Shown here piece by piece: positions 1-10,779 of a DNA stretch of 15,200 nt; within the stretch, counting starts at the first letter, position 1, and every line of letters starts with the position of its first letter. The notes below the pieces were generated by a model. It was not told where the DNA came from, searched no databases, and saw nothing but the letters and a program-made list of their open reading frames with translations. Where the stretch lies: the NCBI GenBank assembly GCA_021777635.1, contig JAJYDI010000030.1, positions 1 through 15,200 on the forward strand, read 5' to 3'. Position numbers and translations under genes: made by a program. Source of the DNA: Pseudomonadota bacterium (GTDB taxonomy: Bacteria > Pseudomonadota > Gammaproteobacteria > Xanthomonadales > Rhodanobacteraceae).

Positions 1-3210
<3,210 letters not shown>

Positions 3211-3222
3211 GGTCTCACCTCC

Positions 3223-3420
3223 TCAAGCGTAGGGAAGCATGCGCGCAACACCCTTTTGATCGGATGCATGCACATGGTTGGGGCCGCGAAGATTGCGCTT
3301 ACGCTTGGTCGACTTCTTGGTCAGGATGTGCGACTTGAAAGCGTGTCCAGCCTTGAATTTGCCGCTGGCGGTCTTGCGGAACCGCTTGGCAGCGGCCCGA
3401 TTGGTCTTGATCTTGGGCAT
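3223..3420 (-). CDS. rpmI: 50S ribosomal protein bL35
   Basis: Small basic protein of the large ribosomal subunit. The protein is 65 aa, exactly the family length, starting [17 protein letters not shown] and containing the conserved [16 protein letters not shown] and a C-terminal MLPYA. The frame stays open 34 codons upstream, but the ATG at 3420 has an AAGGAA ribosome site and gives the universal MPKxKT start. It is the first gene after a 151-nt spacer and is followed closely by rplT, the standard infC-rpmI-rplT arrangement, in which bL20 autoregulates both proteins. Confidence 0.98.
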   Translation of the reverse strand: MPKIKTNRAAAKRFRKTASGKFKAGHAFKSHILTKKSTKRKRNLRGPNHVHASDQKGVARMLPYA

Positions 3421-3571
3421 GGTCGTGTTCCTTCCGATCGTTCTTGACTGACGCGGGCGGCGGCGCAGCCGCGCTTTCCATCCTGCCCGGGTCGGCGAAA
3501 CAAGGCCCATCCGACGGGCCAAGTCATTCAGTTTAATGCAAAAGCTGCTGCAGCGGGCAAGCCGTCGGCAA
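3421..3571 (-). promoter_or_regulatory. infC-rpmI spacer, candidate L20 leader/operator
   Basis: A 151-nt gene-free spacer. On the minus strand, CCGACGG (complement of 3562-3568), just after the infC stop, can pair with CCGTCGG (complement of 3511-3517). The second arm can instead pair with GCCGAC (complement of 3491-3496) or form a small GGCCC/GGGCC hairpin (3506-3520). In E. coli the rpmI-rplT operator is a long-range pseudoknot placed here. Mutually exclusive pairings in the same place are consistent with that, but the fold is my inference. Confidence 0.35.
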
Positions 3572-4096
3572 TTATTTCTTCTTCGGGCCGATCATCATCA
3601 CCATCTGCCGACCCTCGAGGCGAGGAAACTGCTCGATCACGCCCTGTTCGCCCACATCCGTCTCGATCTTCTTGGCCAGGTTGTAGCCCAGCTCCTGGTG
3701 CGACATCTCGCGACCGCGGAATCGGATGTTGACCTTGACCTTGTCGCCCTCGTCGAGAAAGCGCAGCAGGTTTCGCAACTTGATCTGGTAATCGCCGACG
3801 TCGGTGGTCGGACGGAATTTCAGTTCCTTGATCTCAACCTGCTTCTGCTTCTTCTTGGCGGCGTTGGCCTTTTTCTGCGTCTCGAACTTGAACTTGCCGA
3901 AATCCATGATGCGGCAGACCGGCGGATCCGCGTTCGGCTGGATCTCGACCAGATCAAGCCCGACCTCCTCGGCCTGACGCAGCGCGTCGTCACGCGACAG
4001 GATGCCGACCATTTCGCCATCCTCGCCGATCACGCGCACGCGCGGTACACGGATCTCTTGGTTGCGGCGGTTGGCCTTGTTCTCAGGGGTAGCGAT
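3572..4096 (-). CDS. infC: Translation initiation factor IF-3, apparent AUC start
   Basis: IF-3 binds the 30S subunit, prevents 50S joining and proofreads the start codon and initiator tRNA. With an ATC start the protein is 174 aa, in the family range, and begins (M)[20 protein letters not shown]. The N-domain has [23 protein letters not shown] and the lysine-rich linker [18 protein letters not shown]. The C-domain has [16 protein letters not shown] and the terminal [16 protein letters not shown]. No ATG or GTG lies in frame near this start. A TTG at 4111 overlaps the only ribosome site (GGAGGA), so it cannot use it. The ATC at 4094-4096 sits 8 nt after GGAGG. A non-AUG start permits IF-3 autoregulation, as known for the AUU start of E. 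coli infC. The gene lies 38 nt after thrS. Confidence 0.95.
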   Translation of the reverse strand: MATPENKANRRNQEIRVPRVRVIGEDGEMVGILSRDDALRQAEEVGLDLVEIQPNADPPVCRIMDFGKFKFETQKKANAAKKKQKQVEIKELKFRPTTDVGDYQIKLRNLLRFLDEGDKVKVNIRFRGREMSHQELGYNLAKKIETDVGEQGVIEQFPRLEGRQMVMMIGPKKK

Positions 4097-4110
4097 ACCA
4101 GCGTCCTCCA
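4094..4110 (-). promoter_or_regulatory. infC ribosome binding site and AUC start
   Basis: On the minus strand GGAGGA (4109-4104) is followed by seven bases and ATC (4096-4094). This is the site that decides the start codon. Initiation at rare AUU/AUC codons is discriminated against by IF-3 itself, giving feedback control. Confidence 0.7.
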
Positions 4111-4134
4111 AATGTTCGATGCGATGCCGCGGCC

Positions 4135-6036
4135 TCAGTGCAGGGCCTCGGCCTCCAGGCGATGGGCAAGATCGACGATGGACATGCTGCCGTGATCTTC
4201 CCCGTTGCGCGTGCGCACAGCAACGTGTCCCGAATCCCGCTCGCGGTCACCAACCACCAGCAGATAGGGCACTTTCTGCAACGTATGCTCGCGGATTTTA
4301 TAGCCGACCTTCTCGTTTCGCAAATCGGCCTCGACGCGGAAACCTTTTCCGACAAGGGTTTGCGCAAGCTCGCGGGCATAGTCGGCCTGGGCATCCGTGA
4401 TGTTGAGGACCACGGCCTGCAGCGGCGCCAGCCAAAGCGGCAGGTTGCCGGCATGGTGCTCGATCAGGATGCCGATGAAACGCTCCATCGAGCCGACGAT
4501 AGCCCGATGCAGCATCACCGGATGGCGACGGCGCGAATGCTCATCCACGTATTCGGCGCCCAGACGCTCGGGCATCATGAAATCGACCTGCATGGTCCCG
4601 ACCTGCCAGGCGCGGCCGATCGAATCGTGCATGTGATACTCGATCTTGGGCCCGTAGAAGGCACCCTCGCCCGGCAATTCCTCCCAGCTGATGTCGCAGG
4701 CAGTCAATGCCGCGCGCAACGCCTCCTCGGCCTTGTCCCAGACCGCATCGGCACCGATGCGCTGATCGGGCCGCAGGGCGATCTTCAGCGCGATATCGCT
4801 GAAACCGAAGTCCGCGTAAACCTGCATCGCCTGGCGATGAAAAGCCGTCACCTCGGCCTCGATCTGGTCCTCGGTGCAGAAGATGTGACCATCGTCCTGG
4901 GTGAAGGCGCGCACGCGCATGATGCCGTGCAGCGCGCCGGAGGGTTCGTTGCGATGGCAGGCCCCGAACTCGCCGTAGCGGATCGGCAGGTCGCGGTAGC
5001 TGTGCAGGCCGGCGTTGTAGATCTGCACGTGGCCCGGGCAGTTCATCGGCTTCACCGCGTAATCGCGCTTTTCCGACTCGGTGAAGAACATGTTTTCCTT
5101 GTAATTGTCCCAGTGCCCCGAGCGCTTCCACAGCGATACGTCAAGAATCTGCGGGCAGCGCACTTCCTGATAGCCGGAGGCCTTGTACACGCGGCGCATG
5201 TATTGCTCGACCTGCTGCCAGAGCGCCCAGCCGCGCGGATGCCAGAACACCATGCCCGGCGCTTCCTCCTGCTGGTGGAACAGGTCCAGCGCCTTGCCGA
5301 TCTTGCGGTGATCGCGTTTCTCTGCCTCCTCCAACTGGTTGAGATAGGCCTTGAGATCCTTGTCGTTGAGCCAAGCAGTGCCGTAGATGCGCGAAAGCAT
5401 CGCGTTGCGGTGGTCGCCGCGCCAGTAGGCGCCGGCCACCTTCATCAGCTTGAAGGCCCTGAGCCGCCCGGTGTCCGGCACATGCGGCCCACGGCAGAGG
5501 TCGGTGAACTCGCCCTGGCTGTACAGCGACAGCTCCTCGCTGGCCGGAATCGATTCGATGATCTGCGCCTTGTACTCCTCACCCAGTCCGCGGAAGAACG
5601 CCACTGCCTCGTCGCGCGGCAACACGCGACGCGAAACCGGCAATGCCTCGGCGGCGATCTTCCTCATCTCCGCCTCGATCTTCGGCAGATCCTCGGGCGT
5701 AAATGGTCGATCGTAGGCGAAGTCGTAATAGAAGCCGCTGTCGATCACCGGGCCGATCGTGACTTGCGCGCCGGGATACAGCCGCTGCACGGCCTGCGCC
5801 AGAAGATGCGCCGTGGAGTGGCGAATGATCTCCAATGCCTCGGGGCTTTTCTCGGTGATGATCTGCAGATGTCCGTCGCTCTCGATGCGCTGGCCGAGAT
5901 CAAGCGTACGCCCATCCAGCTTGCCGGCGATGGCGGCCTTGGCGAGGCCCGGACCGATCGCTGCGGCGATATCGCGCAGGGTAACGGGATGGTCGAAGGA
6001 CTTCTGGCTGCCGTCGGGGAGCGTGATGGTGATCAT
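4135..6036 (-). CDS. thrS: Threonyl-tRNA synthetase
   Basis: Cytoplasmic class II synthetase that charges tRNA-Thr and edits mischarged Ser-tRNA-Thr. The protein is 633 aa (E. coli 642). The TGS domain covers residues 1-62. The editing domain has the HSTAH motif (H73, H77) and CRGPH (C181, H185). The catalytic core has the zinc ligands C333 in MNCPGH, H384 in DDGHIFC and H510 in [12 protein letters not shown]. Motif 2 is [15 protein letters not shown]. The C-terminal anticodon-binding domain starts near 535 ([12 protein letters not shown]). The frame is open 34 codons upstream, but the family N-terminus [10 protein letters not shown] starts at the ATG at 6036. No Shine-Dalgarno-like purine tract precedes this start. 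A promoter and an intrinsic terminator lie in its leader, so expression is probably controlled there. Confidence 0.97.
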   Translation of the reverse strand: MITITLPDGSQKSFDHPVTLRDIAAAIGPGLAKAAIAGKLDGRTLDLGQRIESDGHLQIITEKSPEALEIIRHSTAHLLAQAVQRLYPGAQVTIGPVIDSGFYYDFAYDRPFTPEDLPKIEAEMRKIAAEALPVSRRVLPRDEAVAFFRGLGEEYKAQIIESIPASEELSLYSQGEFTDLCRGPHVPDTGRLRAFKLMKVAGAYWRGDHRNAMLSRIYGTAWLNDKDLKAYLNQLEEAEKRDHRKIGKALDLFHQQEEAPGMVFWHPRGWALWQQVEQYMRRVYKASGYQEVRCPQILDVSLWKRSGHWDNYKENMFFTESEKRDYAVKPMNCPGHVQIYNAGLHSYRDLPIRYGEFGACHRNEPSGALHGIMRVRAFTQDDGHIFCTEDQIEAEVTAFHRQAMQVYADFGFSDIALKIALRPDQRIGADAVWDKAEEALRAALTACDISWEELPGEGAFYGPKIEYHMHDSIGRAWQVGTMQVDFMMPERLGAEYVDEHSRRRHPVMLHRAIVGSMERFIGILIEHHAGNLPLWLAPLQAVVLNITDAQADYARELAQTLVGKGFRVEADLRNEKVGYKIREHTLQKVPYLLVVGDRERDSGHVAVRTRNGEDHGSMSIVDLAHRLEAEALH

Positions 6037-6114
6037 GAAATGGATTGAGTGGTGGTGGCCCGACGGCGCTTGCCTATGAAGCGCGGCACGGTCGCGACAT
6101 GGGGGGCAACAACG

Positions 6115-6135
6115 AAAAAGGGCGCCGGGCGCCCT
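6115..6135 (-). terminator. Intrinsic terminator/attenuator in the thrS leader
   Basis: On the minus strand AGGGCGC-CCG-GCGCCCT is followed directly by more T residues (five T in all, complement of 6115-6119). This is a 7-bp GC-rich stem with a 3-nt loop. It lies about 80 nt before thrS and points into thrS. No minus-strand gene lies upstream for it to terminate, so it most likely attenuates thrS-operon transcription or ends a short leader RNA of roughly 130 nt. Confidence 0.75.
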
Positions 6136-6200
6136 CATGGAGACTGCGGCCCAGCGCGCGATGGATGCTCAGTCGATCCGTGTCCTCATGTCGCACCCTC

Positions 6201-6222
6201 GACGCGCGGTTACCCGCGCGTC
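6201..6222 (-). promoter_or_regulatory. Stable 5' leader hairpin with GUAA tetraloop
   Basis: GACGCGCGG and CCGCGCGTC form a perfect 9-bp stem. In the minus-strand transcript the loop is GUAA, a GNRA tetraloop. It lies about 20 nt after the predicted transcription start of the thrS leader and upstream of the terminator, so it may protect the 5' end or take part in switching. Confidence 0.55.
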
Positions 6223-6249
6223 ACCCAGTCGGCATCGTATTCGAAGTGC

Positions 6250-6278
6250 AAACTAGAGCAGCATCCGCACGCTGTCAA
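6250..6278 (-). promoter_or_regulatory. Sigma-70-type promoter for the thrS operon
   Basis: On the minus strand a consensus -35 TTGACA (6278-6273) is followed by a 17-nt spacer and the -10 TAGTTT (6255-6250). The -10 keeps the three most important bases. The predicted start near 6243 gives a leader of about 207 nt before thrS. Confidence 0.6.
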
Positions 6279-6353
6279 CGCATGCCAGCCGCGGCTTCGA
6301 AGACGCACCATCGACCGAACGTCACGCGCCGCACCGGCGCCAGCATGCGCCCC

Positions 6354-6362
6354 TGCTAAACT
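6354..6362 (+). promoter_or_regulatory. Possible extended -10 for the epimerase gene
   Basis: TGCTAAACT resembles an extended -10 element (TGn plus TAAACT) about 42 nt before the epimerase start. No credible -35 is found at the right distance. The rest of 6279-6404 shows nothing recognisable. Confidence 0.25.
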
Positions 6363-6404
6363 CGACGGCTGCTGAGGCGGCAGTGGCCGCAACGGATTTC
6401 TGCG

Positions 6405-7388
6405 ATGCGCATCCTGGTGACGGGCGCCGCCGGATTCATCGGCGCGGCACTGGTCGAGCGCCTGCTGGCCCGCGGCGATGCGGTGTCGGGCCTCGACAAT
6501 CACAACGACTACTACGATCCCGCGCTGAAGGAAGCCCGGCTGGCGCGCTTTGCCGATCATCGCGCCTACCATCATCTGCGCGCCGACGTCTCCGACGCGC
6601 CCGCGGTCGAACGCGCTTTCGCCGAAAGCCGGCCCCAGCAGGTGATTCATCTGGCCGCGCAAGCCGGGGTGCGTTACTCGTTGACGCATCCCGAGTCGTA
6701 CATCCAAAGCAACCTCGTCGGTTTCGGCCACGTGCTGGAGACCTGTCGCCGCCACGCGGTCGGTCACCTCGTGTACGCCTCGTCGAGTTCGGTCTACGGT
6801 GCCAACCGCAAGCTGCCGTTCGCCGTCGACGACGCGGTGGATCACCCACTTAGCCTGTACGCCGCCAGCAAGCGCGCCAACGAACTGATGGCGCACGCCT
6901 ACAGTCATCTGTATGCGCTGCCAACGACAGGGCTGCGCTTCTTTACCGTGTACGGTCCGTGGGGCCGCCCGGACATGGCGCCGATGCTGTTCGCCGAGCG
7001 CATCCTGCGCGGCGAACCCATCGACGTGTTCAACCAGGGCCATCACCGTCGCGACTTCACCTACATCGACGATATCGTCGACGGCGTGCTGCGCGTGCTC
7101 GATCATGCCCCCGCGGCTGGCGCCGATCCGGCATCGGGCGCGCCGTATCGGCTGTACAACATCGGTAACGATGCTCCGGTCGAGCTGTTGCGCTTCATCG
7201 AACTGCTCGAACGCGAGCTTGGACGCGGCGTCGAGAAACGCCTGCTGCCGATGCAGCCCGGCGATGTCGAATCCACCTGGGCCGACATCGAACCGTTGCG
7301 TCGCGATACCGGATGGGCGCCGTCGATCGCGATCGAGGATGGCATCGCCCGGTTCGCCGCGTGGTTTTGCGACTACCGCCACCTATGA
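6405..7388 (+). CDS. NAD-dependent epimerase, UDP-glucuronate 4-epimerase type
   Basis: Extended short-chain dehydrogenase predicted to interconvert UDP-glucuronate and UDP-galacturonate in the cytoplasm, for polysaccharide or LPS sugars. The protein is 327 aa (family about 330-340). The Rossmann motif TGAAGFIG has G7, G10 and G13. The LDNHNDYYDPALKEARLA segment (30-47) is characteristic of the LspL/Cap1J/WcaG UDP-GlcA epimerases. The active site has the serine cluster in YASSSSVYG (124-132) and the YxxxK pair Y152/K156. FFTVYGPWGRPDMAPMLF (179-196) is the usual substrate-site signature of this branch, unlike classical GalE. The ribosome site is weak (CGGA). It lies 85 nt upstream of glmS on the same strand and divergent from thrS. 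Other nucleotide-sugar epimerase activities cannot be excluded. Confidence 0.9.
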   Translation: MRILVTGAAGFIGAALVERLLARGDAVSGLDNHNDYYDPALKEARLARFADHRAYHHLRADVSDAPAVERAFAESRPQQVIHLAAQAGVRYSLTHPESYIQSNLVGFGHVLETCRRHAVGHLVYASSSSVYGANRKLPFAVDDAVDHPLSLYAASKRANELMAHAYSHLYALPTTGLRFFTVYGPWGRPDMAPMLFAERILRGEPIDVFNQGHHRRDFTYIDDIVDGVLRVLDHAPAAGADPASGAPYRLYNIGNDAPVELLRFIELLERELGRGVEKRLLPMQPGDVESTWADIEPLRRDTGWAPSIAIEDGIARFAAWFCDYRHL

Positions 7389-7473
7389 GCGCCGTCACCC
7401 AGCCCGCGCAGCGCCCGCACCCTGCCTTTATGCTGGCGGATCATTGCCGCTGCCCTTTCCGGAGATCCTGACC

Positions 7474-9300
7474 ATGTGCGGAATCGTCGCCGCCGTTGCC
7501 CAGCGCGATGTCGCGCCGATCCTGATCGAGGGTCTCAAGGCGCTGGAATACCGCGGCTACGACTCGGCGGGCCTGGCTGTGCTCGGCGCCAACGGCATCC
7601 GCCGCGTGCGTGCCAAGGGCAAGGTGCGCGAGATGGAGTCCCTGTATCTGGCCGATCCGTTCCCCGGCGGCACCGGCATCGCGCACACGCGATGGGCCAC
7701 GCACGGTGTGCCCAGCGAGATCAACGCGCACCCGCAGGCGGCCGGCCGCGTCGCGGTGGTGCACAACGGCATCATCGAAAACCACGTCACGCTGCGCAGC
7801 GAATTGCAGGCACGCGGCCGCGTGTTCACCTCGGAAACCGACACCGAGGTGATCGCGCATCTGATCGACGACCTGATCGGGCAAGGTCACGGCCTGCGCG
7901 AGGCCGTGCTGGCCGCGGCTCGCCGGCTGGAAGGCGCCTATGCGATCGCGGTGATCAGCCAGAGCGAACCCGATCGCGTGGTTGGCGCACGCCGCGGCGC
8001 GCCGCTGGTGATCGGCCTCGGCATCGGCGAGAACTTTCTGGGCTCGGACGTGCAGGCGCTGATCAAGGTGACCAACCGCGTGATCTATCTCGAAGAGGAC
8101 GACATCGCCGAGATCAGCCGCGAGGCGGCGACGACCTACACGCTGGACGGTCGGCCGGCCCATCGCGCCATCCACCAGAGCGAACTGACTGCAGACGCGG
8201 TCGAACGCGGCGAATACCGGCACTACATGCAGAAGGAGATCTTCGAGCAGCCGCGCGCCGTCGCCGACACGCTCGAAGGTCGCATCGGCGCCAACGGCGT
8301 GCTGCCCAACATCTTCGGCAGCGACGGCGACCGTCTGCTTGAGCGCGCATGCGGACTGCACATCGTCGCCTGCGGCACCAGTTACCACGCCGGGCTGGTG
8401 GCCAAGATCTGGATCGAGCAACTGGCACGGCTGCCGGTCAGCGTCGAGGTGGCCAGCGAGTACCGCTACCGCGACGTGGTGGTGCCCGCCGCTACCCTGT
8501 TCGTGGCCGTATCGCAGTCGGGCGAAACCGCCGACACCCTGGCGGCACTGCGCGAGTCGCGGCGACGCGGCTATCTCGGCTCACTGGCGTTGTGCAACGT
8601 ACCGGAATCCTCACTGGTGCGTGAGGCCGACCTCAAGCTGATGACTCGTGCCGGCCCCGAGATCGGCGTTGCCTCGACCAAGGCTTTCACTACCCAGCTG
8701 ACCGCGTTCGCCCTGCTGGCGCTGCAGCTGGGCCATATGCATGGTCTGGACGGCGAACGTTATCGCGCATTGTGCGCCGAGCTGATGCACTTGCCGCGCG
8801 CCATCGAGAGCGCACTGGCGCTGGAGCCGGCGATCGAGACGATGGCGGCGCGCCTGGTGCATCGCCAGCACGCGCTGTTCCTCGGTCGCGGCACCCAATA
8901 TGCCGTGGCGATGGAAGGCGCGCTCAAGCTCAAGGAGATTTCCTACATCCATGCCGAGGCCTACCCGGCCGCTGAACTCAAGCACGGCCCGCTGGCGCTG
9001 GTGGACGAAAACATGCCGGTGATCGCCGTCGCGCCGAACAACGAGCTGCTCGACAAACTGCAGTCGAACCTGCAGGAAGTACGCGCCCGCGGCGGCGAGC
9101 TGTATGTGATCGCCGATCGCGGTGCCACGCTTGAGCATGAGGACGCCGCGCGCACGCTGCGTCTGGATGCCGGAGGCAGCTTCATTGCACCGGCGGTGTT
9201 CACCGTGCCGTTGCAGCTGCTGGCCTATCACGTCGCGGTACTTCGCGGCACCGACGTCGATCAGCCGCGCAATCTGGCGAAATCCGTCACGGTGGAATGA
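7474..9300 (+). CDS. glmS: Glutamine-fructose-6-phosphate aminotransferase (isomerizing)
   Basis: Makes glucosamine-6-phosphate from fructose-6-phosphate and glutamine, the entry step to UDP-GlcNAc for peptidoglycan and LPS. The protein is 608 aa (E. coli 609). The N-terminal glutaminase has Cys2 as nucleophile (MCGIVA), YRGYDSAG, and R73-W74 in TRWATHG. Two SIS isomerase domains follow with ACGTSYHAG, SQSGETADT, GVASTKAFTTQ and HAEAYPAAELKHGPLALV. The C-terminus DQPRNLAKSVTVE carries the conserved lysine. The frame is open well upstream inside the epimerase gene, but the Cys2 nucleophile fixes the start at 7474, with GGAG nine bases before it. The 85-nt upstream spacer holds no recognised riboswitch or terminator. 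The stop is only 6 bp from that of a convergent gene. Confidence 0.98.
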   Translation: MCGIVAAVAQRDVAPILIEGLKALEYRGYDSAGLAVLGANGIRRVRAKGKVREMESLYLADPFPGGTGIAHTRWATHGVPSEINAHPQAAGRVAVVHNGIIENHVTLRSELQARGRVFTSETDTEVIAHLIDDLIGQGHGLREAVLAAARRLEGAYAIAVISQSEPDRVVGARRGAPLVIGLGIGENFLGSDVQALIKVTNRVIYLEEDDIAEISREAATTYTLDGRPAHRAIHQSELTADAVERGEYRHYMQKEIFEQPRAVADTLEGRIGANGVLPNIFGSDGDRLLERACGLHIVACGTSYHAGLVAKIWIEQLARLPVSVEVASEYRYRDVVVPAATLFVAVSQSGETADTLAALRESRRRGYLGSLALCNVPESSLVREADLKLMTRAGPEIGVASTKAFTTQLTAFALLALQLGHMHGLDGERYRALCAELMHLPRAIESALALEPAIETMAARLVHRQHALFLGRGTQYAVAMEGALKLKEISYIHAEAYPAAELKHGPLALVDENMPVIAVAPNNELLDKLQSNLQEVRARGGELYVIADRGATLEHEDAARTLRLDAGGSFIAPAVFTVPLQLLAYHVAVLRGTDVDQPRNLAKSVTVE

Positions 9301-9306
9301 ATACGC

Positions 9307-10647
9307 TCAGAGCATGAACGGGACCTTGAAACCCATCGTGACATCAGGCGCGTCCGGAGTCAGGCCGACGCCCAGCGAAGCGACCAGGGTGAACTTCGGG
9401 CTGATCGCATAGGTCATGCCCAGATTCAACGCGGCGGCGTTGCCATCGCTGCCGATTACGCCTTGCCAGTAGCCGAGATTGTCTGCTCGCACGCGGGTGG
9501 CGCCATTGAACCGGTGCGTGAGCGCCATGCTCAGGCTGGTGCGTTCATTCAGGGCGAACGCCACGCCGACGCCGTAGTTGAAAGCGTTGCCGAGATCGAC
9601 CCGCCCCGGATTGCGGGTGGCGGGATTGGTGTCGAGATCGTCGAAGTGGCGCGCGAAGGTATGCGTGTAACCGATGCTGGCGAACAGGATCGCGGGATCC
9701 AGCGTCTTGACGAATGACAGCCCCGCCGACGCACCCCACACGCCGTTGCCTGTCGGCTGCGTCTCCGGTACTGCAAACTGGATGTAATCGCCCTGGCTTT
9801 CAAGCACCCGCCAACTGATGCCGTAGGGTGCGCGCCCGGTCGGGATGCTGACGCTGGTGTTGAGCACGATATCGGGCCGGGTCGCGGTCTCGCCAAACAG
9901 TCGGTAGCTGACGCCGCCGATGACGTCGCCAACATGCGCATCCGATCCGACCTGTTGCTCCGCAACCACCGCCGCCGCGCCGCCCGCGCCACCTTTCTGA
10001 TAGGTGGTCCAGCGCTGAAGCACGGGCACATCGACATTGACGGTCAGATTGGGCGTCAGCGAGTAACGCGCCGAGCCGGTAAAGGTGAAGGTGTCGGACT
10101 CGACATTCTCGATCGCGATATTCCCGAGAAAGATCGCATCCAGTGCGAGAAACCCGTTGAGGGTGAGCTGCTTACGATCATAGCGGGCGTAGGTCATGCC
10201 CGCCTCGAGGATCAGGGGCTGATTGAACACCGCATGCTCCTGCAGCAGCACATCCTCAACACTGCGCGAAGCGCCAGCCGAACGCGTGGCAATCGGGGGG
10301 CGGTTGGCGTCTTCGGCCTGAACCTGCGCCACAGCGCTGGCACCAGGCGCCGCCGAGACGGAGTTGTCCGCAATCATCGGTGCCGTCACTGGCGGCACGG
10401 CCGGAGCGCTCTGGACCGCTGCGCTCCCGCTCATCCGCGCAGTCAGCGCCTGCAGACGAGCGTCAATCTCGCGTAGCTTGCGAACTTCCTCCGCGTAGTG
10501 CTGCTTGAGCGTCTGCAGCTCGCGCTGCAGCACCTGCACCTGGGCCGCATCACTACCTGTCTGCTCGTCGGCCGCGAGCAATGGCTCCGGGTCCAGCGCC
10601 GAGAGTGTCATCAGCCCCAGCAACGCGCGCTCACGAATGCTCCGCAT
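9307..10647 (-). CDS. FapF-like outer-membrane beta-barrel with N-terminal coiled coil
   Basis: Predicted outer-membrane porin for export of amyloid subunits. The protein is 446 aa from the ATG at 10647, which has GGGGG eight bases upstream. The open frame begins 40 codons earlier without a signal-like start. An atypical signal sequence occupies residues 1-26 (hydrophobic ALLGLMTLSAL, likely cleavage near LLA-AD). A heptad-rich coiled coil spans about 36-72, followed by an Ala/Pro linker (about 75-125) and the segment SVEDVLLQEHAVFNQP (129-144). The remainder is alternating amphipathic strands (for example LTLNGFLALDAIFLGNI, 161-177) ending VTMGFKVPFML with a C-terminal aromatic. Pseudomonas FapF has this design: trimeric coiled coil gating a barrel. 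It also resembles MetA-pathway-type transporters, an alternative label. It lies 132 nt after the globin gene. Confidence 0.75.
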   Translation of the reverse strand: MRSIRERALLGLMTLSALDPEPLLAADEQTGSDAAQVQVLQRELQTLKQHYAEEVRKLREIDARLQALTARMSGSAAVQSAPAVPPVTAPMIADNSVSAAPGASAVAQVQAEDANRPPIATRSAGASRSVEDVLLQEHAVFNQPLILEAGMTYARYDRKQLTLNGFLALDAIFLGNIAIENVESDTFTFTGSARYSLTPNLTVNVDVPVLQRWTTYQKGGAGGAAAVVAEQQVGSDAHVGDVIGGVSYRLFGETATRPDIVLNTSVSIPTGRAPYGISWRVLESQGDYIQFAVPETQPTGNGVWGASAGLSFVKTLDPAILFASIGYTHTFARHFDDLDTNPATRNPGRVDLGNAFNYGVGVAFALNERTSLSMALTHRFNGATRVRADNLGYWQGVIGSDGNAAALNLGMTYAISPKFTLVASLGVGLTPDAPDVTMGFKVPFML

Positions 10648-10779
10648 GATGCGAACCCCCAGTCGTTTGTGCTCAGTGCTGCCATCAGGGCATCTGACTG
10701 CAGCGAGCGGGATGCGTGTTACGGGACCCAGGAACTTGTCGTAACGGAAATAATCGAAAAAATGCATCGCCAGGCGTCG
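10648..10779 (-). other. Intergenic region between globin and FapF-like genes
   Basis: A 132-nt spacer. On the minus strand it has a T6 run (complement of 10757-10762) and an AT-rich stretch, but no strong stem precedes the T run, so I do not call a terminator. The FapF-like frame is open throughout. No clear promoter is seen. Confidence 0.4.

Noticed and set aside
3540..3556. GCTG/CAGC stem followed by TTTT after infC as a terminator
   Set aside because: Only a 4-bp stem; too weak, and rpmI-rplT normally receive read-through from infC.
4138..6048. A 636-codon plus-strand open frame antisense to thrS
   Set aside because: It mirrors the thrS gene in high-GC DNA; the thrS frame has all catalytic motifs, and the antisense translation shows no family signature.
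6169..6189. Six-codon leader-like ORF (MRTRID) in the thrS leader with a GAGGG upstream
   Set aside because: Only one Thr codon and one Ile codon; too short and too weak to call an attenuation peptide without comparative support.
6210..7382. A 390-codon minus-strand open frame antisense to the epimerase
   Set aside because: The opposite frame encodes a complete epimerase with Rossmann and YxxxK motifs; this one shows no recognisable domain and its 3' end overlaps the thrS promoter.
7389..7473. glmS-type ribozyme or riboswitch upstream of glmS
   Set aside because: The 85-nt spacer is too short and no conserved ribozyme core is visible; that element is known from Gram-positive bacteria.
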